Origin: Ciona savignyi
Lineage: Eukaryota > Chordata > Ascidiacea > Phlebobranchia > Cionidae
Length of the DNA stretch: 64,000 nt
Reading direction: 5' to 3'
Assembly (NCBI GenBank): GCA_000149265.1
Contig: CH002478.1
Coordinates: 1-64,000 of the forward strand
Part shown: piece by piece, positions 1-12,956 of the stretch
Layout: each line of letters begins with the position of its first letter
Numbering within the stretch: position 1 is the stretch's first letter
The notes under the pieces: model-generated
The model's input: only the letters and a program-made list of their open reading frames with translations
Database searches by the model: none
Told to the model about the DNA's origin: nothing
Made by a program: the position numbers and the translations under genes

Positions 1-447
1 TCACTAAAAATATAGGCAAGTTTTTACTATCATATGAATGATTTATTTCTTATGGGAAAAAAACAACATTTCTTTTTCTAACATCCTTACTAAATACACA
101 TACCAAGTGTGAAGGATTTTTACCAAAGTGTAAGGAATTTTTGGTCTATTTAACAGTATAAAATTAATAGGGTAATGTTTTTGCCATTTCAATTAGCAAT
201 TCCCCATGGCACAACAACAAAAAGAATCTTGAAGTAAAAGAAGACACCTCTAGTCGTGTCCCTTATACTAACCTCAACTCTAACACCTTTCCTTTTGTGG
301 GTATTTTTAACTCTTAAGACTCCTGTGGTATGGTGGCTCTGCTTATAGGCCCAAGTTTTATTGGAGATGTATAAGGTTTTGCATATCCACCATGGGTATA
401 TGAATAAGCTATCCAAGATGATGAAACGCCTAATATTCCTCCTATAG
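1..447. other. Intron or unassigned sequence upstream of the kinase exon
   Basis: No exon could be supported here. It is probably the intron that precedes the kinase exon at 448. Short open frames on the minus strand have no recognisable protein and run over the real exon on the other strand. Confidence 0.4.
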
Positions 448-1224
448 TTTGCCTCCAGGACAGCATCCTGGCATTCCACGAACACGGGATGCAAGGCAGA
501 AGCTTCCGGAATAATGAGGTCACACAGGAGATTTGTGATCGCAGCAGGATCTTCCGCTTACTTAGTTGTTACCGGTCAGTATTTCTTCTACATCAGGTCA
601 CAATTCAACTTAAAATTAGAAATAAAATATATAACTTGCATTTCAACTTTTAGTATCAACATTGTGGGATTAATTTTTTAGGTCGACATGTATTATTCTT
701 TATTATTTACTTACATACTTTTAAAAGGTATCAATTTGCCAGGTTTTCCTTTAACTTTTTTTTTGTTTATTCAGTTCTGTTGGGGCACTTTTTCATAAAA
801 CTAAAATGTTGCAAATGAGATGGAATCATGCCATGTTTGATGTGCATTTAGTTAGCTAAATATGTTTTTTCAGCTTAATTTTGATTTTTTCTATTAAATT
901 TTTAAAATTAATAATAGATTCATTTTGATTTTACTTCTGTTTATTAGTTGTTATTTTTTGATTATTCTGACATGACATGACTGGTAGACAGCTGTTTGGC
1001 AAGAATATATTATCCAATTAGGTTGAAAACATTTCAATAATGCTAACAGACATGTTGGACTTTTGCATCAACCAATGTTGGTGCCGATTCTGTGTGTATT
1101 TGCCTTAAATTTTGTTTTATTTTGCAGAGTCATAGTGCTTGAGAGCAAGCCTACAGACAATCCAAAGGAACTGTCAAACCTATACATTTTGGCTGGCCAC
1201 GAGGATATGTCTTCTGTGTTCTAA
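448..1224 (+). CDS. MAP4K3/5: MAP4K3/MAP4K5-like (GCK family) protein kinase, C-terminal end only
   Basis: The two final coding exons of a germinal-centre-kinase-family MAP4K, with the rest lying left of the window. Exon 448-574 (acceptor TATAG, donor CG|GTCAGT) reads [20 protein letters not shown] followed by [17 protein letters not shown]. Exon 1128-1224 (acceptor TTTTGCAG) reads [13 protein letters not shown], then [10 protein letters not shown], and stops at TAA 1222-1224. Phase 2 matches across the intron. Both blocks closely resemble the end of the citron-homology (CNH) domain and the C-terminal tail of animal MAP4K3 and MAP4K5, which act in JNK and nutrient signalling. The end, [10 protein letters not shown], is slightly longer than the AGHENSY end I recall for vertebrates. 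An AATAAA at about 1319 could be the polyadenylation signal. I cannot separate MAP4K3 from MAP4K5 with this fragment. Confidence 0.82.
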
Positions 1225-2398
1225 TGCTATGGCGCCTCGATTTTAACACCCACAATTTGCACTGGCTAAGGTTCCATTCCCAAAACTCATCCATGATGGT
1301 GTTGCCACCGTTATACAGAAATAAAATTTTGACCTGAAAATAGCGGAATAAAATTGAATTCAAATGAAAAGCCTTTATAGCAGTAAAAAATGAACTCTGT
1401 CTGTTTGACACTGTATGGGATAATCTACACAACCACATATGCAGCTGATTGCATTTTGTTCTTTTTCCCGTCAAAGAGTCTGTTGCTGTATATAATATAT
1501 CCTTGTTTTATACTACTGCGTGATTGCTTTTACAATGCAAGCAATCATTTTTGGTGGTTTTAGCAGTGACACCCTCTGCCTACTGTTTTATGTTGTTGTC
1601 ATTTTACCGCATTTCTAAAGTGCCTGGTCCCCTGAACGATTATTTTTTCCCAAACTGGTGATATTTGACTTCTCCGTAATTTTTATGGAAGTATTTAGAA
1701 AGTAAAGTCTTTAATTAGTCAAATCGTGGTGACAAAGTAACATTTCTTTGATATTTAAGTAAAAAAATACCGCTAATTTTTAGGCATCTGCCAAATGTTG
1801 CAGTATTATATTGGTAATGTAGATATATTTTTCAAAAACTGCAAAACTTGAAAATTGTTACTTTTTCAAAAATTATAAAGTTATTATTTATTTTCAAGTT
1901 TTTTTTGTTATTTTGAAATTTGCGACGCTATTCTAAAATGCTTGATTGATATATGTATATATATTATATATATACATGTGCATATCAATTATTTAGGTTT
2001 TCTACACAATTAAAATTCAGTAGGAACTAAATCATGGCAACATTAAATCTGGTGGAACTGGTAGGACAAGAATATTATATATCTGTATATGTTGCTCTTG
2101 CTATATGTGGTTGTTTTCTCCGACAAGATTTGTTTCAATAAATATTCGTTATAATATATATGTGGTCATTACCGGACTTAAAAATTCATATTAGTGCTGC
2201 CTAGAAATTCCCTTTAAATCCACAAATTTCCCCCAAAAAATTAATACAAATATTTTTTAGTTGCAAATGTTACAATTCTGTAATTGAAATAAATACCAAC
2301 ACCTGGTTTTTGCTTGATAATAGAATTTAACCTCAAACACCAAGATCTTGCACTGTGAACCTTGTAGGCTCTTTCAGCCAAATATAAACCCTCTACTT
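1225..2398. other. Kinase 3' UTR and intergenic spacer
   Basis: Holds the kinase 3' UTR (AATAAA near 1319) and AT-rich spacer. A near-palindromic AT run lies at about 1950-1977 (alternating AT with a central tata) and may form a hairpin. Nothing else was seen. Confidence 0.5.
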
Positions 2399-2820
2399 CA
2401 GGGGCGTGCAACTGTTTAGCGCAATGGGCCAAAACGTACAAGTATAGAGATACTGGGGGCCAGACGATCAAACAATTCATATTTTTTATGACGGCTTTCT
2501 GAACTTGGTTAAGCTTTTTTGTATAATAACATGCACCCATAAAATAAGATCACGTAATACTGTACCACTGCCGGAACAAGGCAATTTTCATACAATGCAC
2601 ATTATTCTGTAACAATGGGAGGTCGTCACATTATTGTAAACATAATTTAAACAGAGTGTGAAGTAGTCTTATACTGTCTTTAAAAATGTCAATAATGCTG
2701 TTACAATTTAAAAAAAGTTTTTAAACTTTTAGGCTACGAAGTATGAAGTCTGCATCAGGCCACATAAATAGGTACTGCGGGCCGTGCTGTGGCCCGCGGG
2801 CCGTATGTTGCACCTCTCTG
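2399..2820. mobile_element. hAT-type non-autonomous DNA transposon (MITE)
   Basis: A 422 bp element starting CAGGGGCGTGCAAC and ending GTTGCACCTCTCTG, which are imperfect terminal inverted repeats. It is flanked by a perfect 8 bp direct repeat, CTCTACTT, at 2391-2398 and 2821-2828. An 8 bp target duplication and CAG-starting ends are typical of hAT transposons. No transposase is encoded. The right end holds a GC-rich stretch of repeated GGGCC. Confidence 0.85.
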
Positions 2821-2828
2821 CTCTACTT

Positions 2829-3256
2829 TGATAACAAGACAAAAATTGGTTACAAAGAACGGAGCATTTAAACAAACTGATACCAATGTACAATAAAAGT
2901 TATGAAGAAGTCTTGTTAAAAAATACCCAATGGATTTTTCGTTTAAAAGCCCCTTTTAAAATTAAGTTTTCTTATTTTGCTCAACAACTCGGTATTGTTA
3001 CCTGCATTACCACCAGAACAAAACCTGATTGAAAACACTGCATTTTCTCTTGAAGCTTTTATTTTTGACAGAATTTAGTGAACGGTTTGGAACTTTCATA
3101 TCAATATTTATGCAAGTTAGAATGAAGAATTAAAACAAAAATAAGACCCATCATCTCATGCAGGCCGTTATTTTGACACTGTTAATAAATTAAACAAAAA
3201 ATATACATATAATTAATATCTGGATTTGAAACAAAATTACACGAAAACAACAGTAC
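2829..3256. other. Spacer between convergent kinase and ACADL genes
   Basis: AT-rich, without a supported gene. It should contain the ACADL 3' UTR; TTTATT (AATAAA on minus) near 3058 is a possible polyadenylation signal. Confidence 0.4.
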
Positions 3257-5444
3257 CTAAACATCCATAATAATATCCCTTGAAATAAGCTCTTTCATAA
3301 TTTCATTACTTCCCCCCGTAGATGGGTTGCACCCTTGCGTCAACGTACGCTTTGCAAATCGGGTACTCCCACATGTAACCCCAACCACCGTGCAACTGCA
3401 CACACCGGTATGCAACTGGTGTTGTTGAGGTCTGTAACGTAATACTTGGCCATGGAGGCCGTAGAGGTGTCCAATTTCCGCTGGTTATGCAGGTCATTGC
3501 ATCTATCTACAAAGGCACGTGCCACAGCAGTCTGGAAAGGAAACGTGTCGATATTTATGCCAATTAACACTTCTTTTGCAATTTCTTCATTAAAACTATA
3601 GCTTTATCCATCATACTTTTCAGAATACATTTATTATCACAGAAGATAAATAGTAAGATGATAAGTTATAAAACAAAGGTGTTGTAAAGAATTTTGACAT
3701 ATTGAGAAATCTTCACATAAGCACACTTACTTCAGTTTTAATTTCAGCCAGCTTATGTTTAATGGTTTGCAGTTTGGAAAGTGTCTTTCCAAAGGCTTTT
3801 CTTTGCTTCACATAATCCCTGGTTTCCTCAAACATGAATTCACATGCAGCCATGCACAAGTTGCTGATGAGAAGTCTCTCTTGTGGCAATTCCTGCATCA
3901 GCTGGTAGAAGCCGGCATTCAAACCAGCTTTACCACCCAGCAAAGCACTTGATGGTAGTCTGCAATCTTCAAAGAACAACTCTGCAGTATCCTGGATGTG
4001 GGTAATAAACAAAATTTAGAATTTAAACATTATCAAAAAATACACGTACATACTCACACCATGGTGATGACCGGTTTCAGGTGAATTATGTATAAAACAC
4101 TGTATCAGCATTTTAACTGTTTTTTTTCTTATTCAAAAGTTTATGAATATATACCGGCATATATAATTGTATTATTTAATAAATTTATATAAAGTGTTTA
4201 ATGTCACAAAGTGCCCAATTGCTGATACTATTTTTATAGTGTTTTTTATTTTCCATGTCTTTAATTTTTGTTATGCATATTTATTCAGTTTAAATCTTTG
4301 GTTTTTAACTTCAGTTTAAACTTTATATTCACTTGTACTTATTTATTTATTCACCTGAGCTTTTAATCCCATCTTCTTTAACTTCTTGCCCTTGATGAAC
4401 CCAGGATTGTCCCCATCGACTATGAAAAGACTGATTCCATGGGCTGCAGATTTCGCATCTTTGTCTGTGATCGCAACCACGATGACCACATCTGCCATCC
4501 AACCGTTGGTAATGAAGACTTTGCTTCCATTCAGAACCCAATCGTCACCATCACGCTTGGCAAATGTTCGAACCCCCTAGAAAAAACGGTTTCAAACTGT
4601 TTCTATGACATTTACTGTAACATGGAATAGATAGGCTATAAAATGTTAAAATATTAAAACATAAATCAAAACCTTTCACTGCGGAGTCCAGTAAGATGGG
4701 GGCTACCATTACATTTTTATAATTTTACATTCCTTATTGCTCTTAAATACACGACAATGTTAATTTAAAGAGATTTCAATTTAAAGAGTGACTATAACTT
4801 CTGAGCTTTTTTATGGCAAAATTTGATGGCTTTTTTGGTTATTATACGGAAAAATTCTTGTAAGTTCAACAAATGGCTTTGTTATAGCCTTCTGGTACCT
4901 GCAAATCACTGCCAGCACCAGGCTCTGTCATGGCAATAGCTCCAATTTTCTTTCCAGCTGTCATGTCCGGTATGTATTTTTCTATTTGCTCTGGTGTCCC
5001 ATACTTTGTAATGTACGGCATAACTATATCAGAGTGCAATGCAAATCCTGGTCCTGAGCAGTTAATGTAACCTTGTTCTTCATGCACAATCGCAGCCGAT
5101 AGCCAGTCACCTCCAATGCCACCATGATCTGCAGATGTGTTTACACCAAGCAAACCCATCTCCCCGGCTTTCAGCCAAACCTCTCTGCTAACCTGGCCGT
5201 CAGCTTCCCATTGATCATGGTATGGCACCACTTCGTCTTGATAAAATTTGCGAACAGATTCACGAAACATGTCATGCTCTTCATTGAAGATTTGCCTCGT
5301 TGCAATATCTGTGAATCTTCCACTTTGAAACCCTTCTTTGCGAAACTCTGATGCCGCTGCTGAACTTGTGCTGAAGAGTTGCTTTAAGTGACCAACACGG
5401 CTTTTTGTCACAGACCGTAGCATTGAGGGAAGGAGGGTTGACAT
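3257..5444 (-). CDS. ACADL: Long-chain specific acyl-CoA dehydrogenase, mitochondrial
   Basis: A mitochondrial flavoenzyme that catalyses the first step of fatty-acid beta-oxidation (acyl-CoA to trans-2-enoyl-CoA, electrons to ETF). Exons on minus: 5444-4899, 4576-4355, 3991-3731, 3531-3257; the first three junctions are phase 0 with canonical sites. The start MSTLLPSMLRSVTKSR is basic and Ser-rich, fitting a mitochondrial presequence. Visible family blocks: MTEPGAGSDLQ (FAD/substrate loop), NGSKVFITNG, ELPQERLL (its Glu is at the position of the LCAD/IVD-type catalytic base), EETRDYVKQRKAFGK and CVQLHGGWGYMWEYP. Length with frame corrected is about 433 aa, close to the roughly 430 aa of the human enzyme. 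Anomaly: the last exon switches frame twice, each time as if one extra base were present: near AACACCAGTTGC (about 3415-3430) and in a run of six C at 3312-3317. The final residues, SNEIMKELISRDI, are read only in the third frame. Assembly error is the simplest cause; a decaying allele is possible. Confidence 0.93.
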
Positions 5445-6197
5445 TTTGGTATGTTTAAAAAAACAGCAATGTTGCTTAAAAAATCTAACTTAATCTGAAG
5501 GTTAAATTAAATTCAGCTTAAAGCAAAAATTGTTACTAATCACCACAACATCCTCAGAAAGAAAATGCAGGTGTTTACCGAATATTTATCTACAGCCGTA
5601 TTTGTTTCCTGCAATTTCTTTAATTTTCTAGTTATTGTAACACTATACACTTACGCTATAACAACAGTAGGCAAATATATCTGTACCATCATTATCATCA
5701 CGATACTCTGATCTCATGACTGAACGTTTAAAACCTCACGTCCATAATTACCTTGCAAACATACGACAACGAAAGTTAAAAAGTTCAATCCGTTACTTCG
5801 ACCAAAGTCCAAAGTTCTTTATATTGTATTAATCTATTTCTATAGAAAACAAATATAAAAGGTGGGCGTTGTCTGTTCGTCATTATGTACCTATTCCACT
5901 TTCAGACATACAATCCAGTTTAGCCCATAAGGATTTAAAAGATTGTTGCAATAAAAACCATCCGCTTTCGAAGGCCAGCATGTATATTTGGGAAAGAAAG
6001 TCTTTGCCCGATCGCAGTGGAATACCGTGGTAAACTAAACCTATATCGGAAAAATCATTGCAATAGCACCATAGCACGACAGTGAGCTTATGTAATCACC
6101 GGAATCTGACAATATATGTAAACAGCCTTTACTATTTCACATTAATGAGGATAAAACTAAATTAGTTTTTTTTATCTGCGATTCCTAAGCTATATTG
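5445..6197. other. ACADL 5' flank
   Basis: Contains the presumed ACADL promoter and 5' UTR. No clear TATA box, CpG-rich block or other gene was recognised. Confidence 0.35.
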
Positions 6198-6530
6198 TCC
6201 GGCCGGTTAGCCCGGCGGTTAAATGCGTCGCCTTTCAATCGAAAGGTTGCAGGTGCGAAACTAGTCGCTGGCTAGTCGGTTGTTTCGTGGGCAAGGCACT
6301 TTACGGAAATTGCCTGAACCCAGCGGATTAATGGGTTCTACTAAATTGAAGGAACGTGTGAATCATATACAACACACTACAATACCTCCGGTAACCCGAC
6401 GGTGGACGCGAGGTGATCTGACGATTGCCCGTGTGTTAACCCCCTTGGTTTTCCCATTTACGGGGATAAACATGAATATCCTATTCTATATCGTATTTGC
6501 ATGTTTTTATCTAAACAGTGTCAACTAAGT
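6198..6530 (+). mobile_element. tRNA-derived SINE
   Basis: Begins with a tRNA-like head: an A-box-like GGTTAGCCCGGCGGTTAA, then GGTTGCAGGTGCGAAAC, which resembles a B box with a few changes. It continues with a body containing GGGCAAGGCACTTTACGG and TTGCCTGAACCCAGCGG, a pattern known from tRNA-derived SINEs of invertebrates. The 3' boundary is uncertain and no target-site duplication was identified with confidence. Confidence 0.7.
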
Positions 6531-8794
6531 CTAAACCGGTACGACGATATAGGGTAGGCCTATTTTTATGCAAGTAGGGTCCCGTATCACATTTAGTATA
6601 GGAGGCGTTCAACTAATTATTTTCCCTATCTCTCCAATGCAAACTGACCTCACAAAAACGACTGTCACTCAAAATCCTGACATAGGAAGTCTTAGATTTT
6701 TTCACAATTTAAAATTGAAGCTTGGATCTGCAACCTAAACTCAAAACCCTACAAAATTTTGTTTAAAAATTTTGAGCCCATACCCCTTCGTACATCGGCA
6801 ACTTTTTTCCAACAAAACAGCTAGCAGATGCACATTCAACACCTTTATTTTACAAAGCACTGCTCCACGATTACAAAACTTTACAGCTAAACGAGAACAC
6901 CGGCGCGCAGCCTAGCACATGCTGCTTTCAACAAAACAAACATTGGGGAATCACCACCATTGTTACTCAGCAAAACACTAGTTTAAAAACAATGACTCAT
7001 GGAGGGTACCACTCGTCACATCCTGCCGTTCATAGAGGTCTTAATTGGTTATACGCCATCTATAGGCCTCTTTTTAAAACGGCATAGGTCTATATAGTTG
7101 TTTCCGTAGTAACGACGTATATCACTGATCAATTGGAAATTATATTCTTGTTAGATTCTACAACCATGACGTGATGTTAAGTTTCAGAGCTACGCAGACA
7201 GCAGCTGGTTAGCGGTTTCGTACACTTAAAAAACTGTGCCTTATATAGGAAAGCAAGATTTATAAACGGTACAATTCCGTCTTTGTCCTTAGGCGAAAAT
7301 CGTCATAAAATTAAGTTCAAATGACGTGGTAGATTTAGGTGTTCGTTGCGTAAGCTACGGCAATCTAGAAATTACTTTAAAATTAACTCGCATCCCTTCT
7401 TCTACTTGACATTAATAAAATCACAAGACAAAGTGTACCACCAATCCATATTTTAGAATTAGCAAAAAGCTGCAACAAACCGTCGTATACACATATAAAC
7501 CTATGTACCTGCAAAAATGCTAAATAGAAAAAGAAAACTATATATAGATATGTGTCTACTAGAATTTCATAGCCGGCCGCAGAACTACAAAAAGCTACAC
7601 ATTTACTCTGTCGATGTCACACCAAGTAATAACGAAAATCGCGCTCGAAAGGGCTACGAAGCAAATGTCTTGGCTCGTTAAGCAACACGACTCGATGTTA
7701 ATGATTGGTACGTCGGAATGTTTTGAAACGCAGGCTTTTAAAAAAAGCTAATCACGCTTTCATGGCCTATAGTAAGTGAATTTAGTTTGACTTCTTTGGA
7801 CAGGAACACATTTTTCAATACAACTTAAAAGTAATATATACTGTTCCGAAAATACGGCGAATATGCATATTTTTTATTTACCGAATATTAAGTCACTTAA
7901 TGTTAGTCTACAGTTGTATGATATTTTATCGACAGGTTTATGTAATAACTATCTCGCAATAGATGAAAAATACCTTTAGTTTACATGTTTTCTTTCTTTT
8001 AAACTATTATTAAAATATCTAAGTATAGACTTAACATAGGTTATTATGTACGATGGTGTTGTGCTTAACGGAATAAAAAATATATATCAATAGTTCTTGC
8101 GATAACTTTTCGAATGTTTGCAATATTAATCGCGTTAATAAGTAATTTCATTTTTTCTTGAAAATGTTTCAGAAATTAAGAACTTTATATTTATTTATAC
8201 GGCTTAAAGATGAGTAATATTTAGTACACACAACTTAATTTACATACAATGTTTAAGCATTTACGATAACCAGCATAATGTTTACGCTAAAAGTGGCTAT
8301 CGCTTTACCTGGCGTGTGTGATACAGAGGTAGGAAGAAATAATTTACGGTGGTAGGTACGGCGGGCGAGGGCGATGAAAAAATAAACAGTCAAGCCCTTT
8401 TGCGGGAAGAAACCTCGCCAATTTTATCTCTCTGCAAGAATTTGTAAGTTCCGGTCCGGTATATAATGACAGAATGCAGGGGGGGTCTGTATTATTTTTA
8501 TATATGTTTCCGGCCTGCAAACCCCGTCGCGGAGGAAGTTATACTCACGATGCAAAATAATGCTACCTTTAACGGAAGCATAAATGTTTCAGCAGAATAC
8601 AAGTAATGTATAAAACATTTATGCATGGTTGTGTAGAGTGCGTATAACTGCCGATGTACTCAAACCGGCATGTTCATTTAAAAGCTAAAAAATCTTTCTA
8701 GCGTTTAAGACGCGATTTTAGTATGTTTAACCTATCAACATAGTACAGTAGCTGTTTGAATTGTACTCAAATATTAATTCAATTTTGTCTACAG
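6531..8794. other. Spacer upstream of the GPCR, probably holding its 5' end
   Basis: No exon was supported. The missing first coding exon of the GPCR at 8795 must end in phase 2. Candidate ATG stretches such as 8583 do not give a phase-2 donor. Confidence 0.35.
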
Positions 8795-11414
8795 CGACAC
8801 AAGACTACCCTTCACAGCTGCTTCAATAGCGATCAGCGCTTCAATACTTCTGCCGCTATCGGCCTTCGGAATAATAACCAATTTTGTTACGATCGTTGTA
8901 ATTGTCTGCTCAAAGAAATTAAAGTAAGAATAAATACCGTTTTAATTGTTATGTGTTTATCTAACTTTACACAACATATATAAGAATAATCTGCTTGTAA
9001 TTTCAGGTCGATTTTTAACTGCTTGATTTTAAGCCTCTGCATTTCGGATCTAGTTTCTGCAATGATAAGCCCGTTTTTTCTCTATAGACGTACTTGGGGC
9101 TTTACTTATTGGGAAATATCATCGTTTTTGTGCAAGGTAACCCATGTTTTATAACTACGTTTTGACAATATTATTTAGATAATAATATTGTATTTTAAGC
9201 ATTTATTAGTCTGAATTATCGTTTTACTATTTCATTAATTTTATTACGATATAACTAAATTTCACTACAACTTTGTCTTAGGGTGCTTAATTAAAAAACT
9301 GTTGTTTTAATGAGCCCATTTATAACTGAAAAATATCTACAATTGGTTAAGTCGTTATCTTTTAATTTTCAATAAGTGCTAATTTTTCTTTTAGGTTTAC
9401 TTAGGAACTGACACAATGACGTCGTACGTTACCACTCTACATATTTTGTCATTTGCTGTACTACGACTCATCTCTATCCGGGCGCCAACGTTTTACTATA
9501 AACTGAAGCTAATTCACGCAAAGGTGACGCCTTGTAAACATACAATATAAAATAGTCATATTTTATTTAATTATATATCCACACACAGGTCATCGTGGTA
9601 ACAGTGTGGATTCTATGCTTTTTTGTTGGGTTTATTCCTCTCACTCTGATGGCCACTGTACGTACATGGCAAATAAACAATACAAGAATTGATTCGAAAT
9701 GGCCTTCCTGTACTCTGTGCTTGGATTGGTAAGAATTCGACAGCAATCCAATTAAACGTCCAATTCTCACAAATGTATCGCAATTCACAGGTTTAGCACC
9801 TTCCGGCGGTACTCCGCTGTCGGGTTCAGCATCATGTATTACTTGCCTATATTGCTGGTGATAATTATATCCATATCAATCATATCTCTACTGTTTAAAA
9901 GGAGGACAAAACGTCAGACAATAATCAGTAAGTAAAAGCAATTGTGCAATTAAAGTATAACATTTGGAATTAACCGACCACAACACAAGCCGGTTGTTTG
10001 TACCCTCCTTTTTATAATGGTTCAGTGGTAGGCCATTTTTTCTCGTTAAAACCAACGACAGCATAATATTTCTTCGGGTACTTCGATAATGCAGTGGAAT
10101 AAAATAGTAACGATAAAGTAATGCCTTTATCATATAAACACACTGTACAAGCAACGGTTCCTGACAGATGTAGGTTTTTACGCAGTGCACACCAATTACA
10201 GGAGAATTACCACCTCAACCTGTAGCGAGTTTTTCAGTCGGTCCGATGCGGTTTCGTGTTTAAACCAAATTTAATCAAGATTTCGTTTTTACCTGGCTTC
10301 ACTTTATTTTTTTATTTACCATGTCACCAAAAAAAATTAATGATAAAAAAATGAGACAATATTTATCAGAAATAAAACTCACCATAGCCTTATAATTTAG
10401 GAACTGGTATTCTTAAGAGATATACACACTGTTAGGCTCTGCACATAATATCTAATTTTTATAAATATCTTAAGGAACAAATAGAAACTCTTTTAACCAA
10501 CCAGATTTTCTTAGGTTTCCATCCAAGTACGAAAGGCCAACCTGACACCGCAGAGTCTAAAAGAAGACGGAAAGAATCGCATGTTGTACTTCAACTCTCT
10601 TTGATAGTCGGTTCGTTTTTACTCGGATACATTCCTCATACCGGTAATTGTTGGTCTTAACACATATTGGTTGAAGATTTTGTCTTTTTTTATTTGTTGT
10701 TCTTTTTTTCAAATTTCATAACTGGCATGTAGTTTAGCCTAATTTTAACATAGAAAATTTAAACTTTTGGAGTTGTAGCTTGTAAAAACTTATAAAGAAT
10801 GCCAGAGCATCACAATAAAGGTGTGCAAAGGTAAACCACCGAATGTGACATCCTGTCTAAGACGAAAACACAAATATGGAGCTCATTTTTAGTTATTTAT
10901 AACCATAGGTTCTTTGTTACTACATAACGAAAAATTGTAATGTAGACAAAATAATAGCAATTTATACACCTTATTGTCTTTGTGTACTTTTAACAATTGT
11001 GATTGTATAACAAGATATATATTTTAACGCAGCATATTACTTCTACACTGTGGCTTCAAAAGGTACGACTTACGATCACAAAGTATTTGATTGGTGGTTT
11101 GCCATGATACAACATACTTGTCTGAGAATAAGCGAATCTCTTAATCCAGTATTCTACAATCTTGCATCCAGGTAATTTCATATAGTTTTCCTGCATCCAC
11201 CATACGTTCTTCATTCTTTTTATTTTTTTAATTTACCAGCATCATGAGAAAAGAAACGGCTTTCCTATTCAAGAGGTTGTGGAAATCCATAGTCGGACGA
11301 AATCAATCGAGTGTTATTATGCGAACTATCCGATCCAGAAAGATTTCTCCCGCCATCGCTACAACACCCGTCAAAATTGTTAAAACAAAAAATTGTTTCA
11401 CGGAAAACGCGTAG
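8795..11414 (+). CDS. Rhodopsin-like (class A) G-protein-coupled receptor, N-terminal exon not found
   Basis: Eight exons, all phases compatible: 8795-8923, 9007-9136, 9395-9523, 9589-9728, 9791-9927, 10515-10643, 11033-11171, 11240-11414 (TAG). About 368 residues are visible. The exons carry TM1 with GIITN (N1.50), TM2 with LSLCISDL (D2.50), the conserved Cys before TM3 (SSFLCK), TM3, TM4 with its Trp (VTVWILCFF), an extracellular loop 2 Cys (SCTLC), TM5, TM6 with GYIPHT (P6.50) and TM7 with NPVFY (NPxxY). A basic tail follows (RKETAFLFKRLWKS). The DRY motif reads LRL: only the central Arg is kept. The TM6 Trp of CWxP is replaced by Gly. The ligand cannot be inferred. The first exon should end in phase 2 upstream of 8795; I could not place it. 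A degraded copy of the last two exons lies 1.8 kb downstream. Confidence 0.88.
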
Positions 11415-12956
11415 CCACATTTTAGTATTAACTTTCCTTCAGTTATTTTAAAGACCCTTTTCTTTTTGATATTATGTTTATTTCTGTTATCGCCATCAAA
11501 CATTTTAATACAAATCCTTTACTTTAAACAATCTGCAGATTCCTTCCAAAATTTTCCAAACGTGTTTCTTTGGACTGTCGATGCAGCTTTTATAGGTAAT
11601 CGGTTGTTTCTTATTAGACAATGCACTAAAGCGGACGTTGCGTCAAACCAGTAGATTAATAAGGGAAAACAAAAGGAATAAGTTAGAGCAACGCCCTATC
11701 TTATTTATTGCATCACAATAGCTCCGATAAAGAGTGGACATGAAGTATTCTGACGGTTGGACGCGTTATAATTGCACCTGCGTTTTCCCACCGATCATTA
11801 GAACGGTGCACCATAATTTTATAACTAATTGCAATAAAAATGTTTTCTTTAATAAAGGAGTAAGTTGTCTTAAATCGAACAGGCGCCTCAAGCGCCAAAC
11901 AAAATGATGATCATATGTTGCGATCATACCATTTCGTGGAAGTGTGCTGAACAACGAAAGTTGGCCTATAATATGTGTCTATGGGTTGCAAAGCGATACA
12001 TAACTTATGAAGTTTAAATGGAAGATTAAACATTCGCGGATGTTAATAACATTGTTTTGTTATTTGTAGTATACCCAAAAATCGTTTTAGGGAAAGCATT
12101 TCGTTAGGAACTTGTTTTTATTTACACGTAATTTAAAAAATGAGACTTTTCAAAGTAGTTGGTAAGCGTTGTTGTTTTTGTGGTTATTATTCTGTGCGTA
12201 TTCCAAAAATTACAAACTAAAATTGCAATCACCTCTTGCAACCCACCGCAATCTGAAGTCATAAATTGCTACCTGCTTTAGCTTTCGTTTAAATAATACA
12301 TCTAGAACTAAGCGTTGTCTATATGGACGACTCATACTTCGAAATTAACTAATATAACGGGTGTAGGACTACGACCGTCGTGTTATGACTATTGGCAATC
12401 ATCAAATAATCTAAAGCACACATCAGTATCGTCAGTGTTTGAAATAGGATCGTATTTAATTTTACGTTTTAAATGATACATTTACCTCATATGCAGCCTT
12501 ACTTAGGAATACTGCCGCACAGAAAAGTGACCTAGTTAGAACGAATTTTGCATATGTCAGATATATTTACCCAATAAATCTATGTTTTTTAGCATTTAAG
12601 TGTTGTTTTCTTGAAAATAATTCAAATTGTAAAATAATGTTTCTTGCGCAACAGCTTAAGAAGCGCGTCGTTTACTTGTTTATACAATAAATACAACAAA
12701 CTTTGGATATTCGTTTTAACACTAGCGAAAACTTCCATAATATTTATGTGGTTTAGATAAGTATATAAACAATCGCGATCTCCCGGTAACTTGAGGGAGA
12801 TGCAGTCACAAAAATAAACAGTCGCACCCATAGCTTGGCGAAGCATCAACAATCTAATCGTTATACAAAAATTTGCATAATTACTCCGCAACAGGTTAGG
12901 GCCACGATTTATTTTATGTTGCAGCGCACCAGTTTTACATTGCAACTATAAAAGTC
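11415..12956. other. Spacer between the GPCR and its pseudo-exons
   Basis: GPCR 3' UTR and AT-rich spacer. I found no further decayed copies of earlier GPCR exons, though strongly diverged ones would be missed by eye. Confidence 0.35.

Noticed and set aside
6198-6270. Possible functional tRNA gene
   Set aside because: B box departs from GGTTCGANNCC, and the sequence continues into a SINE body.
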